DNA of 64,000 nucleotides, taken from NCBI RefSeq assembly GCF_011075055.1, contig NC_058149.1, forward strand, positions 3,199,830 through 3,263,829, written 5' to 3'. Positions 33,674-45,636 of the stretch are shown one piece after another. The DNA is from Mangifera indica. Taxonomy: Eukaryota; Streptophyta; Magnoliopsida; Sapindales; Anacardiaceae. Position numbers and translations under genes: made by a program. The notes beneath the pieces are model-generated. The model made no database searches. It worked only from the letters and a program-made list of their open reading frames with translations, and was not told the DNA's origin. Position 1 is the stretch's first letter; the number at the start of each line of letters is the position of its first letter.

Positions 33674-34744
33674 GCTTTATGGGTTTTGTGGTGAAACCCA
33701 TTTTTGAATCGGGTCAAACCTGTATGTATGATAGGTTGGACTTGGATAAAAAAGAGAGCTATCCAAGTGAAGCCGAGTGAACAAGTCCAAATAAGCAGCG
33801 GACGTGTACTCATAAAATAATGACGTAATATCAACAATGACGTGGAAAGCCCCAGAAGGTTATCTCATTAATTTCTCGCCTCACCCCAAATCGAACGACC
33901 CCGATTTAACTACATCCTCCTTCGGACAATCATTACCGATAAAAACAACATCAGATCTAAGCCTGTTTCCGCCGAGAAATTATCACCTGCGACGATGCCC
34001 ACGAGGGTTCTTCATCACAACCAGTTATTATTAAGCATGCCTTTTGATACGTGGAGGAATATAAATGGATATTAAAATTAGAGAGATAAGGTTTTTATTT
34101 TTATTTTTACACGAATTATTAGAATTAGATATTCTGATATTATATAAAATTTACATAAATTTGGTTAATATATTTTAAATTTATCTATTTATCAAATACA
34201 GACAGATTTTTAATTATAAAAAGAAAATATAGTATATAAATAGATAATAAATACACAATTGCGGGGAATTACAGTGATCTGCGAAGCACGTGATTACTAC
34301 AAAGGTCCACAGCCAAGAGTCGCCAGAGTAGACTGAACAAATTGAAAAAAGAAAATAGTGTGTTTTGAGACTCATCAATCATCATCACTCCGCCACCAAT
34401 ATTCCCTTCGCGTTTAGTGTTTCCGTTTTCTCTTCACACAAACATCTATTTTCTCAGGTTTTCCTTCTCTTTCCTTTATTTTTCTTCCCACCACACCCCC
34501 TTTGGCTGCCGAGAAAATTTCCAGACGAAAAATCTTCAAAAAACCTTTTTTTTCCCTTTTTACTTTGTTTACTTTTGCTTTCCCACGCTTTCTCGGCATC
34601 CATACTGGGTATTTGGGTTTTGATAGGTGGAAAACGATGCTTTTTGTTTTAATTTGGGAAATTGTTTGGAATTTGAGTTGAATTGGATGGTTTCTGTTTG
34701 TGTGAAATTAGGGTTTTGTTTTGGTTGTTGATTCAGATCTGAGA
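33674..34744 (+). promoter_or_regulatory. promoter and leader region of the CBP60 gene
   Basis: A TATATAAATA box lies at 34233-34242, and a palindromic CACGTG (G-box core, bound by bZIP/bHLH factors) at 34287-34292. From about 34365 the sequence becomes pyrimidine-rich and transcript-like. Two ATGs precede the chosen start (34637 and 34687), each followed by a short frame. They may be removed by a leader intron ending GATTCAG at about 34737, which is typical in form but cannot be proved without transcripts. Confidence 0.5.
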
Positions 34745-37700
34745 ATGCAAACGAGGTACATGGAGAGAACCAATAGTATGAGTAGAGGGAAGAGGAGTCT
34801 TGAGGGTAATGAAGAAGAGCAAGCTGAGCGTAAACGCCCAGCTCTTGCTAGGTAAAGTTTTCTTTTTCCCTGTTTAATATAATTTATTTCGGGTTTTTGG
34901 GATTTTTTTCTGTTAGTTTGTTAATTTTTAGCTCAAATTGAGAAATTTTACCCAAAAAAAAAAGGGTTTAGTTGTAATTGGGCCTTTCATGTTATAACGT
35001 TAACAGACTAGTTGATTGGTAACATTTACTAATTATGCGTTTAATGTCAGTTAATACGAAGTTGTATTATGATTAATACTTTGTGATCTCTTTTCTGTTA
35101 GAAATTTTCCAAGTTATGTTTCATGTTAATCAAACTCTTTGGCCTTGGTAACGTTTAAGGTGATGGTTGTTTTTGTTTTAATTGTGAACTTATACTTGGG
35201 TGCTGACTTTAAATTTGACTGGACGAATGTGGGATCTGCTATTGATGATTGCCATGTTTTAAATGCAAATTAACTGTCAACTGTTGTCAGTGCTGCCTCA
35301 CTAATTCTGTGTTGGGTTTATTTGATTTGTTCTGGCCCTCTCTGCATATCAGACTCCACTTTATGAGTGTCTGTTGAGCTTGCCCTACTGTTTCCAACTG
35401 GGCATTGTCTGAAACTCTTTTTGGTAATAAAATGTGCTATATCTTGGGTACTTAGAGGGGACATTCAGCTAAGAAAAGGCAACTGGTGTTAGCTGAGTAG
35501 AGTCTTAGTTTTTGGAACTGCTTCACTGCAGTAGGAACCTGTTGCAAGGTTACAAAATAGTGGTCTGTAGCCAACAATCTTGAAGTTTTATCTTTCATAT
35601 CTGCTTAGCCTAGTTGATTTGTAATTTAAGAAAAATAATGCTCTACTGCAAGATTGAAGTGGGGGTTTAGTTCTGTCATGCTCTGTCGGCTGTTGGTTTT
35701 TTTTTTATAATTGATTTTGATATGTTACAGAAAAGCAATTTGGAATTGTTTTATTTGCTAAATTTCTTTTATTTCTTGCTTGGGATACAGAACTATGTAA
35801 TGTTTTTATTCAAGGATCATGTTGCATTAAGATGTTTGTCAATATCAATATGTTAAACGTTAAGTACATTGTGCAGTGTGATTGTAGAAGCTCTCAAGGT
35901 TGACAGTCTACAGAAGCTCTGCTCTTCTTTGGAACCAATCCTTCGTAGAGTTGTAAGACACATTACTTCTCTTTGAACGATAATTTCTACTAAATTATTC
36001 TGGGGTGAATATGAATTATATGCGTAATTTTTTTGACATTCTGGGTCAGACGTTGGTTTGTTTGTAAGATACTACATGTTTTTGTCGTCATTTTAATATT
36101 TCATTGCATCTGTTGGATATGAAGGCATTTTTACACATGGAATAGTATGTCTACACACAAACACCTTGTAGTAGATATTTTGCTCCGCATATGAGACAAA
36201 GCCATGCTTGTTATTCAGTTCTCTTTTCATATTTGTTATATATTGGTATTACTTCTGACCACCTTTTTTCTTGTAATTTCTTTGAATCTCTTATATTTTT
36301 ATGTTTAACAGGTAAGTGAGGAAGTAGAACGTGCTCTTGCAAAATTGGGTCCTCCTAGGCTCAATAATGGACGGTGTGATATTCATATTTGTTAAACTAG
36401 TTTTATTATAACAAAATTAGCTGAAAATACTTCTGAGTTTTGCCACTAGAGACGCTGATAGTATGTTAAGTCATGTTATTTTGAATTTCGCTTTTCTTTG
36501 TATAAGATTTGGCTTATAACAGTGGATATATTCTTCCAATGCTCAATTTTTAGGGCTTCTCCAAAGCGAATTGAAGGTCCTGATGGACGTAACCTGCAGC
36601 TGCTCTTTAGGTCACGGTTGTCTCTTCCCCTCTTTACAGGAGGAAAAGTTGAGGGGGAGCAGGGTGCAGCGATTCATATTGTTCTTGTTGATGCGAGCAC
36701 GGGTCAGGTTGTAACATCTGGTCCTGAAGCCTCTATAAAGCTTGATGTTGTTGTGCTTGAAGGGGATTTTAACAAGGAAGATGATGAAGGATGGACTCAA
36801 GAGGAGTTTGAAAGCCATGCGGTAAAAGAGCGTGAAGGAAAGAGGCCGCTCTTAACTGGGGATTTGCAAGTGACTCTCAAGGAAGGGGTAGGGACGCTTG
36901 GGGAGCTCACTTTTACTGATAATTCAAGCTGGATAAGGAGCAGGCAGTTCAGACTTGGTCTGAAAGTTGCTTCTGGATACTGTGACGGCATTCGCATTTG
37001 TGAGGCTAAAACTGAAGCTTTTACTGTCAAAGATCACAGGGGGGAATGTATGTTCATAATCTATTTCATTTTTATTCTTTTTTTTCATTTAATGTCATGA
37101 AATCTGTTGGTGAGTTGGCATATTTATGTTGACAGTGTACAAGAAACACTATCCACCTGCATTAAAGGATGAAGTATGGAGACTGGAGAAGATTGGCAAG
37201 GATGGAGCATTTCACAAGAGGTTAAATAAAGCGGAAATATACACTGTCGAGGACTTTCTGCGGCATCTTGTGAGAGATTCTCAAAAACTACGGGGTGTAA
37301 GTCTTGCTTTTTGGTTCATGGATTGAAATGTTCATGCTCTTTTGTTATCCTCTGATATGGATATACTGATTGTAGATTCTTGGAGGTGGTATGTCAAATA
37401 AGATGTGGGATGCTCTTGTAGAACATGCAAAGACTTGTATCCTGAGCGGGATGCTTTATGTTTACTACCCTGAAAATGCAAGAAATGTTGGTGTTATTTT
37501 CAACAATATTTATGAACTGAATGGCCTAATTTCAGGGGAGCAGTATTATTCTGCTGATTCTCTTTCTGACAGCCAGAAGGTTGGTTAGATGTTCTTTGTC
37601 AGTCAGATCCCACTTTTTGTTGTCTTATGTTTTCTCTGGGTTTCAATTATATTAATTGCTTCAATTAGTTTTGGCCTGCCTAATTTTAATTATGCAAATA

Positions 37701-40495
37701 TTGCTTTGTTGGCTTCTACTATATATTTCATTTAACTTGGAGTAAGCATGCTTAACTATTGTTTATCTTTTAGCTTTTTTTTTGTTATTGTTTCATCTTT
37801 TTGGGCTATGGTCTTAAGAGATAATGTCGAAATTTTATCAATTAAAATTTCAGACAAAGCTCTGATATTTTAGTTGAACATTGTCAGTTAAATTTGTGGA
37901 TGTTCATATCTGATGGTAGACTTTGACAATGTATGAGTGCTGTATTGAAATATTTAATTAGAACATTCTTTCTGTTAACATAGAAGCTTAGTTGATCTGT
38001 TATGCTCATCTGGCTTTACTTGTAGTGTCTGGTATTGAGATATGTAAACCAAAATATGATCATTAAACAACTTTTTTGCCCAGCAATGACAAATTGTAAT
38101 GGCACGAACCCTTAAAAGACCCAGTGCTTTTCCATAGTTTCATGTGGTTACCTTGTGGATGACTGATTGTGCTTTTCTATGATTTTTCCCATCCGTAATT
38201 TCTGATGAGCACATAATACGCAAAGTGAAATTCCATATAATTTCTATACTGTAGTGAAAGCTTTATTGTTATAATTATGTCTTCCCACTACTATTTTAAC
38301 CATTCTTTTTGTGTTCTCGTGCTCAAGTCCTACTTTTGGACAGAGTTCAGCCAAGTCTTTCAGTGGAAAGTTTTGGGCATGGGTAATTAGGCTGGTTTAA
38401 TATCCAGATGCATGCTGATGTTAGATACTCATTCCTGACTCCAAGTAATATAGCTTGGTAAATTTTGGTATAACTGGTGTTTTAATCATCCATGTCTCAA
38501 GAGGAAAATCTAAGAATTCTTCTAATTGCTATGGGAACTAGAAAATATTTTTAATGTTATTCTCTTTGATGTTTGTTTGATTTTTCAGGATATCTTTGCT
38601 TTCAAATGAGGCTTCATGGAATTTTATGTAATAAAAGTATTATTAAGTTTTTGGAATTTTGTATTGAGTTAATGATTGAGTTTTATCTATGATTTTTCCC
38701 ATCCCCTTATTATGAGCACGGAATATGCAAAGTGAAATTCCTCATAATTTCTGTACTGCAGTGAAATCTTTATTGTTATAATTATGTCTGCCCACTACTT
38801 TTTACTTTTTATTTGTTCTAGTGCTCAAGACCAACTTTTGGACAGAGTCCAGCCAAGTCTTTCAGTTGAAAGTTTTGGGCATAGGTAATTAAATTGGTTT
38901 GATATCTAGATGCATGCCGATGTTAGATACTCATTCCTGACTCCAAGTAGTATAGCTTGGTATTGCAATGAGGGAATTTTGGTATAACTGGTGTTTTAAT
39001 CATCCTTGTCTTGAGAGGAAAATCTAAGAATTCTTCTAAGTGCCCTAGGACCTGGAAAATATCTCAGTATTATTCTGTTTGATGTTTGTTTGATTTTCAG
39101 AATAGCTTTGCATTCAAATGAGGCTTCATGGAATTTGATGTAATAAAGTATAATTAAGTTTTTGGAATTTTGCATTGAGTTGCTGATTTAGTTTATTTCT
39201 AATTTTTGGCTTTCTATGTTTTCTTTGCCTCTTATACTTGGTTTGTCTTCATTGCTTGTGTTTAAATTCTTATTGAATGACCTAGTCTGGATCTTTAAGG
39301 ACATAAGTTTTGTACCGTAGGTCTATGTGGATACACTGGTGAAGAAAGCATATGAGAATTGGGATCAAGTTGTAGAGTATGATGGCAAGTCATTTTTGAA
39401 CTTCAAGCATACCAAGAGGTCAAATGCATCTCATAATGAAGTTCAGATAGGTCAAATAGATTTCCCTAATACTTTCGACCATCAGATGCAACTACCGCAG
39501 CTGCCAGCTATTGTTCCTAACGAGCACCCGGCATTTAGTACTGGCCAACCAGTGGGAGGTAAACATTTATAGCTGTATTGTATTCACTCTCTCTGTATTT
39601 TCCTAGTTTAAGGTTCTGCTGTTTTCTGATAGGAACCTAACACAATATTATTAATCTTAAAGGATAATATTATTAATATTAAAAGATAAAAGTATTGGCA
39701 ACAAGAGGTGTCAACTTCTTCTAAAAGCCGTGTAGCTTTCCTATCAGCCTAAGGTTGTCCAATATACCTAAATAACAATATTTGTTCTCTCACCTTCTCA
39801 ATCCCAACCACTCATTTATTTTTCAAGTATTGTAAATTTCAAATTCAACTATTATCTAAATTAAATCAAATATAATCCTTTGTATTTTTAATGTTTTGCC
39901 ATCTTCAGGTTATACTGACCCTATGGCTGCAAGATACTCAACCCAGCCTCAGACTGTGAATTCAAATACCCGCAATCAGTTTGATAGCAGTTTGTATGTG
40001 CCTAATGAACAATTGATCAATGATTCACACCAAATACAGAGCACTATATATGATAGTAACAATGTCATTGGGCTGGCTCTTGGTCCTCCCCACTCATCCA
40101 ACTCAGGATTCCAAGCTGCTGGCGCTTCCGTCCAGCAACCCAATGTTAATCCTTTTGATGATTGGTCACAAAACCGAGACAAGGGAGTTGATGACTACTT
40201 TACAGAGGAAGAGATTCGCATCCGAAGCCATGAGATGCTTGAGAATGAAGATATGCAACACTTGCTCCGGTTCTTCAGCATGGGAGGCCACACTTCTGTT
40301 AACATGCCAGAAGATGGCTATGCACTTCCATCTTATATGCCTTCTCCAATGCCAAATTTTGATGAGGATCGGACACGTCCCGGCAAAGCTGTTGTGGGGT
40401 GGCTGAAGATCAAGGCAGCGATGAGGTGGGGGTTCTTTATCAGGAAGAAAGCAGCTGAGAAGCGGGCACAGATTATCGAGTTAGAAGATGAATAG
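34745..40495 (+). CDS. CBP60-family calmodulin-binding protein, CBP60B/C/D-like
   Basis: CBP60 proteins are plant-specific nuclear transcription factors; several control salicylate-linked immunity genes and bind calmodulin. Exons: 34745-34851, 35877-35952, 36312-36373, 36554-37047, 37136-37296, 37376-37579, 39321-39558, 39909-40495; total 1929 nt, 642 residues, all GT-AG and in phase. The start M-Q-T-R-Y-M-E-R and a basic patch R-K-R (29-31) are as in the CBP60 B-D type. The conserved central region includes [29 protein letters not shown] and G-M-S-N-K-M-W. The C-terminus (611-642) is a basic amphipathic stretch with [11 protein letters not shown], fitting the C-terminal calmodulin-binding helix of CBP60A-F rather than the N-terminal site of CBP60g. 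Length is normal for the family and nothing looks broken. Confidence 0.94.
38177..39192 (+). repeat. 510-bp tandem duplication in CBP60 intron 6
   Basis: Both units (38177-38686 and 38687-39192) begin CTATGATTTTTCCCATCC. They share AAAGTGAAATTCC, TTTATTGTTATAATTATGTCT, TTTTGGACAGAGT, TTAGATACTCATTCCTGACTCC and AATGAGGCTTCATGGAATTT in order. Identity is about 90 percent by eye. It explains most of the length of this 1.7-kb intron. Confidence 0.9.
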
Positions 40496-41080
40496 TGGTT
40501 AAGGTTTTGTCACCAAGCCTATCATTCAAGTAGGTCCCAGCAATTTACTAGATCTCTCCAACTGACAGTAACAAAGCGAGGTTCTTAAACTGCCAAGAAG
40601 TTGTGGTTTTGACATCTCAAGGACCTCAAGTGTTCATGGTTTCTTATTGGACATGTAGACGACCTCTGGCTTCTAGGCTCTTATTCGACATTGTTGATTC
40701 GCTTGTACAGTCACTTGTACAGTAAGTTGTTCATATATTGCTTAGTAATATGTTTTTTTTCAGTACCTTACTATTGGTTTGTGTATGATTATGACACATG
40801 GCTTCAAGATCATGATCATGAGGGTGACCTGCTTTTTGGTTGATGACCTCTTTGGTTCTTGTTGACTAATGGGGAGACATTTCAAGTATTTAAGGCACTA
40901 CTCTGTTGTTTAATTAAATTGCTGTAGTTGATCCTGCTGCTTCCTGTTTTTCCCTGCACATGTTGTTTGTTGTTTGTTGTATTTGTATCGCTGAGTCATA
41001 CGGTATAAAGGATGGCTTTAGTCGTCTTGAAGTCTTTCAGGTGATTAGCCACACAGGTTTCTCATTTTCCCCCTAAATCC
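40496..41080 (+). other. CBP60 3' UTR and downstream flank
   Basis: Mixed-composition sequence typical of a plant 3' UTR continues to about 40930. No canonical AATAAA is seen in it. No other gene. Confidence 0.45.
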
Positions 41081-41084
41081 TCTA

Positions 41085-42595
41085 TATTCATTCATAATTC
41101 CGATTTTATATGGACAATGAAATTAATATATATATATATATATATAAATTAAATTTTCTGATATTAATGTTATATATATATATATATATATATTAATTAA
41201 ATTTTCTGATATTAATGTTTGTTGCTGTTTAAACCTTTCCAATAAACAGTGTCCATAAATGTTGTTATTATTATTTTTTTAACGGATGTGAATAAGAGAA
41301 AGATTAATTATTTATTATATATTTAAGGGTACTGATAAATTGTCTGTTGACCCTTTTCTATGACATTAACCCCAAATTCTCTTGCTCAAAGTTTTAAAAA
41401 TTTAAATATTCATTCATTAATAAATTTTTGTTAAAAATAAAATCATCATTTAACATAAATATTATAAAAAATAAAGTTTATCATTTCCCTTTTTAGTTTA
41501 TAAAATTAATAATTTTTTTTTAGGATTAAGTTTTGAAAAATGATATTTTTTTCTTTTGAGTTTCTAAATTCTCTAGTGATTTTTCAATAAGCGGCTATTG
41601 TTTTCTCTTCCTCTCGACGATGTCTCTTCCTCTGATGCTTTATCTCTATCTAAAACTTTCTTTCTCTGACGATGTTTGGATCAAAAAATCCAGAGTAAAT
41701 CTTTTTGTCGTTTGGATGACGATGATAGTGAAGTGTCCAGAGCAAGATGTTGTCTCATTGTCATTGTTTGGATGATGCCTTGGTTTGGACGCGATGTCGT
41801 TGTCCAAAGAACGATGATTCATTTAGACTACGAAGGATTTTGTATGAATTTTTCGATCTAGACGTCATCGGAGGACAAGGGCTTCGGACGGAGATAAAGT
41901 CCTGGAGGAAGAGATATCACTAGGAGAAAGAGAAAACGATCGTCATTTGCTAGAAAGTCTTTGGAGAATTTTGAAACCTTAGAGGGGGAATGTCGTTTTT
42001 CAAAACTTAATCCTAAGAGGAAATTGTTACTTTTCTAAACTAAAAAGAGAAAAATGATATAAAATTTTATTTTTTTAAATATTTCTATTAAATAATAATT
42101 TTGTTTTTAATCTTAACTGAAAATTTTAACAGAAATTGGTTGATAGGTGGACATTTGAATTTTTAAAATTTCATAGGTGAGAGTTTAAAATTACACTTTC
42201 TTTTGGCCTAGAAATAAATAGTTTGTAAGAGACGCTAGATATTTTCTAGATTTTTAAGTTTCAAAAGTATAAAATTCCACCAATTTGTCAAAATCAAATA
42301 TTAGTTTTAATAGTTTATCACTTTATATATCATAAAATAGAGTTGATATCACTTACACTTTTGATAGTGTACAAAACAAATGACATTTTCATTCTAATTA
42401 CTTTACATTTTTCTTTTTTTTTCCCTTCCCATATGTCCTTTTTTTTTTTTTTTTTCATTTGTTCACCTTTTTGATTTTTTAGTTGCTGAAAAACACATAA
42501 GGGGAGCCGATGGATCTAAAGCTCGAGATGTGAGTTGCAGGTTAGAGAGGAGGGGTGATATAGCAAACCCAACACCAATTGCAAAAAGTTTCACA
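41085..42595. repeat. tandem duplication unit A downstream of CBP60
   Basis: Words shared in order with unit B (42895-44825): TTCATTCATAATTCC, (TA)n, AATTAAATTTTCTGATATTAATGTTTGTTG, TCCATAAATGTT, TGTGAATAAGAG, GGTACTGATAA, AAATAGTTT.TAAGAG, CACTTACAC, TTTTCTTT, GATGGATCTA and TAGCAAACC.AACACCA. TE insertions sit at different places in the two units. Confidence 0.8.
41340..42210. mobile_element. foldback element FB2
   Basis: The left part (about 41370-41560) and right part (about 41970-42210) are inverted complements, with words such as TTTATCATTTCCCTTTTTAGTTTA / TAAACTAAAAAGAGAAAAATGATA and AGGATTAAGTTTTGAAAAA / TTTTTCAAAACTTAATCCT. The right end (complement GGCCAAAAGAAAG) resembles the FB3 end. 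The left end is worn and its exact boundary is uncertain. The core open frame at 41676-41861 is not a gene. Confidence 0.7.
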
Positions 42596-42599
42596 TTAT

Positions 42600-42894
42600 A
42601 AAGATACTTTTCAACAACTCTCTTCATCCACTATAAATAAATTATCGATTCAATTCTAAAACTCCCACATAAGTGAGATGTATTCTAATAACTTATCTCA
42701 GTCATTATAAATAAGGCTTACTTTTTTTTTTATTCTCAATTTTTGATCTTGACTTCCATAGCTTGAGCTCGAGTTTAATAAAATCCTAAAATTATTGTTT
42801 GAGCTTAAGCTTGAGCTATAACTACTTATTTTTGGCTTGATTGAATTGAGCTAAAAATTAAGCTTGGAGCTAGCTTGGCCTTAGTTGCACATCA
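42600..42894. other. spacer with AGCTTGAGCT-type motif repeats
   Basis: About 42755-42880 holds repeated TTGAGCT/AGCTCGAG/AAGCTTGAG words, a pattern common in decayed plant transposon ends. No gene. Confidence 0.4.
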
Positions 42895-42957
42895 TATGTT
42901 CATTCATAATTCCAACTTTATTTGCACAATAAAAATATTTCTATTTTATATATATAT

Positions 42958-43002
<45 letters not shown>

Positions 43003-43114
43003 CACAAATTAGAGAATTAATTAAATTTTCTGATATTAATGTTTGTTGTTGTTTTAACTCTTCCAATATACAATGTCCATAAATGTTAAAAAATTAAAAT
43101 TTTATAGTTGTGAA

Positions 43115-43454
43115 TAGAGGTGGTGGTGTATAGGGTTAGGTTGATCTTAGCATGATTCACCAAGTCCACATGTCGAGTTGTGCCAAGGCCTGCCACTTGG
43201 TGGGTTTTTTTGTGTTGGGCTGACCTAACAAAATCTCAAGGCCCGAAGCTTTAATGGATTGGTCCATGAAAAATAAATTTTTTATTTTTTAATTATATTA
43301 AAATAATTTGTTATTATTATTATTTTGACCATTATAATATTGGATGTGTTGACCCATCACACAAATTAATTAAAAAAATAGTCCAATAATACCAAATTGT
43401 GTCAGGTTAGCCCGCATGCCTTACCTCAAGGGTCGGGCCCATTTGATATCCTTA
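43115..43454. mobile_element. hAT-like MITE inserted in unit B
   Basis: 340 bp starting TAGAGGTGG and ending CCTTA, with CGGGCCCATTTGATATCCTTA-type right terminal sequence. It is flanked by the perfect 8-bp direct repeat GTTGTGAA (43107-43114 and 43455-43462). Unit A at about 41283 shows the unoccupied site (ATGTGAATAAGAG), which supports it being a mobile insertion. Confidence 0.8.
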
Positions 43455-43809
43455 GTTGTGAATAAGAGAGTGTTTGATTATTTATTCATTTATTTAAGGG
43501 GTACTGATAAGCTGCATCATTTCTAATGAGATTAGAATTAAATAGTTTATAAGAGGCATAAAAGATAATATATATATATATAGAGGCTAAATAACTATTT
43601 CCCAACCAAACTCTAATAAAACAATGCTTTTCCATCTTATAAGTTTGAAAAGTTCATTTATTTATCCATATGTCAAAGTTAGATATTAATTTTAACAATA
43701 AAAAAGATTTTGTTATTTCATATAATATGTAATAAAATTAATATTACTTACACCCCTGATAGTACAAATGAATAATATTTTTATCATAATAACTTTATAT
43801 TTTTCTTTT

Positions 43810-44679
43810 GATCAAAAGACTTATTCCCACCCAAGGTATAGTTAATTCTCAAACTCTCACTCATAAAGTTTCGAAAATCCAAAGACTCACTTATCAGTTG
43901 TTAAAGTTAACAAAATCTGTTAGTTTTATAGGTAAAATTGTTATTTAACTAATAATGTTAAAAAAATAAAATTTTATGTCTTTTTCTCCTGTAAACCCTA
44001 AAAACTAATAATTTTTACTTAGATCAAGTTTAGAAAAATAACATTTCCTCCCTAGGGTTTACATTTCATTCTTTGGTCACTCCTTGTAGTGACTTCTTAA
44101 ATAATCTCTCCCTTCCAATGATTTCTCTCCCTTTGGTAGCCTCTCTCCTCTCTCTCCTTCTTGTGGTCCTTCCAAATGAAGAATAGATCGTCTTCATTTG
44201 GGATGATAATTGTCTTCCTAGATGAAGATGAGACAAAAACATTTTTCTATATCTTGTCTTGTCTTCATTTGGGAAGATGAATTGTCTTCACGAACAAAGA
44301 AGATCTGGTCTTCGTTTAGGAGGACTGTCGGAGGAAGAGAAAGGAGAGAGGTTGTCAAAAGGAGAGAAAATGTCAGGTTAGAGAGACCATTGGAGAAGGC
44401 ATTAGAGAGAGTGATCGAAGAATGAAATATAAACCATAAAGGAGAAAATGTTATTTTTTAAAATTTAGCCTGGGGAAATAATTAGTTTTTATGTTTTAGA
44501 GGAGAAAAGGAAATAAAATTTTATTTTTTAATATTATTGGTTAAATTATGATTTTACTCTTAAAACTAACGATTTCTGTTAATTTTAATAATTGACGGGT
44601 AGATATTTAGGTTTTAGAAATTTTACGGGTAGAAGTTTGAGAATGGACTAAACCTTGGGTAGGAGTAAGTCTTTTTGGC
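43810..44679. mobile_element. foldback element FB3
   Basis: The left arm (43810 to about 44075) and right arm (about 44420-44679) are inverted complements: left AAAAGACTTATTCCCACCCAAGG, right complement AAAAGACTTACTCCTACCCAAGG. A 10-bp direct repeat TTTTTCTTTT flanks it (43800-43809 and 44680-44689), though the site is low-complexity. The core has GAAGAT/ATCTTC hairpins; the frame at 44222-44425 lies in these and is not a gene. The ends and arm words show it is the same family as FB1 and FB2. Confidence 0.8.
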
Positions 44680-44825
44680 TTTTTCTTTTTTTCTTCTCTA
44701 TCTTCCTTTTTTGTTTTCTATGATTGAAATTCACTTAAGTAGAGGTGATGGATCTAGAAGCACAATATGTGAGATACAAGTTGGATGAGAGTTAGGGTGG
44801 TGTAGCAAACCTAACACCAAAATGA

Positions 44826-45480
44826 CTTGTCGATGCATTAAACTAAAGTAATGGTCTGACATAAAGAACCATCATATGGGAAAAGAGGAACTATGTCGCT
44901 CCACATCATGGCTACTTGGTAGCCCTTAATGCCTTATCCCCACTAACTAAAAACATATCAAGGCCAAATTTCATCAAATCGATGGTAAAAAATGTTACCA
45001 TAAAACATAATCAACAAAACACATTGATATATAAAGCAAAGTTAGCAGATACAATCCAATCATTCGTGATACAATTGAGCAATTTGGAATAATTAACCTA
45101 ATCAGTGCACTCAGTAAAGTCAACGACATCAAACTCTTATGATCTTATAATGAGATGTGTTACGTTTGATGAGAGGGCATGAAGTTTTTAACAAAATAAA
45201 CATAATTGTGTTGTTATAGCACAATTGGTAAGATTATTCTAGATTCTATTTTGAAATTCCATAAACTAATACAAAACTCAAAAGAATGATGAAAAAGGAT
45301 AGGTAGGCTTAAAATCAAAATTAGGTGGATGAAATCTCTAATTTTGTATTTGTGTATACAAAACAGTACTAACACTGCCATTCACACTAATGTAAGTGAC
45401 AAAATATTTAATTAATCTAATTAGCAATTTTCTCAAAAGTGAAATTTAAGGCTTAACCTTCAACCAACATCATGGTCTTG
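44826..45480. other. intergenic DNA, no gene seen
   Basis: Around 45213-45240 a TAGCACAATTGGTAAG word resembles the A-box of tRNA-derived promoters, but no matching B-box or cloverleaf follows. Confidence 0.35.
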
Positions 45481-45482
45481 GT

Positions 45483-45636
45483 GCCCCAAAGGGGTAGCTT
45501 GAATGGCAAAAGTGAGGGCACCTAAGCAACAAAGAAAGCATGGGTTTAAAACTAGCTTTGTTGATGTCATATCAAAATTAAACTCTCGACTAATCTAGTG
45601 TGGTTGTAAGGCTGATCAATGGACTTGTGATTTTGT
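45483..45636 (+). mobile_element. tRNA-derived SINE-like unit
   Basis: GGGTAGCTTGAATGGCAAAAG (45490-45510) resembles an RNA polymerase III A-box. About 40 bp later GGGTTTAAAACT (45543-45554) resembles a degraded B-box (consensus GGTTCRANNCC). The tail GTGTGGTTGTAAGGCTGATCAATGG fits the body of plant SINEs. No cloverleaf can be folded, so it is not a tRNA gene. Confidence 0.5.

Larger units (their letters stand above)
42895..44825. repeat. tandem duplication unit B downstream of CBP60
   Basis: Second copy of the segment described at 41085-42595. It is enlarged by a MITE (43115-43454) and by foldback FB3 (43810-44679), and lacks the FB2 insertion present in unit A. The (TA)n run at 42948-43002 is expanded relative to unit A. 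Confidence 0.8.

Noticed and set aside
40020..40406. 128-codon frame in CBP60 exon 8
   Set aside because: Off-frame shadow of the last CBP60 exon.
45213..45240. Possible tRNA gene (A-box-like word)
   Set aside because: No cloverleaf, B-box or acceptor stem can be paired.
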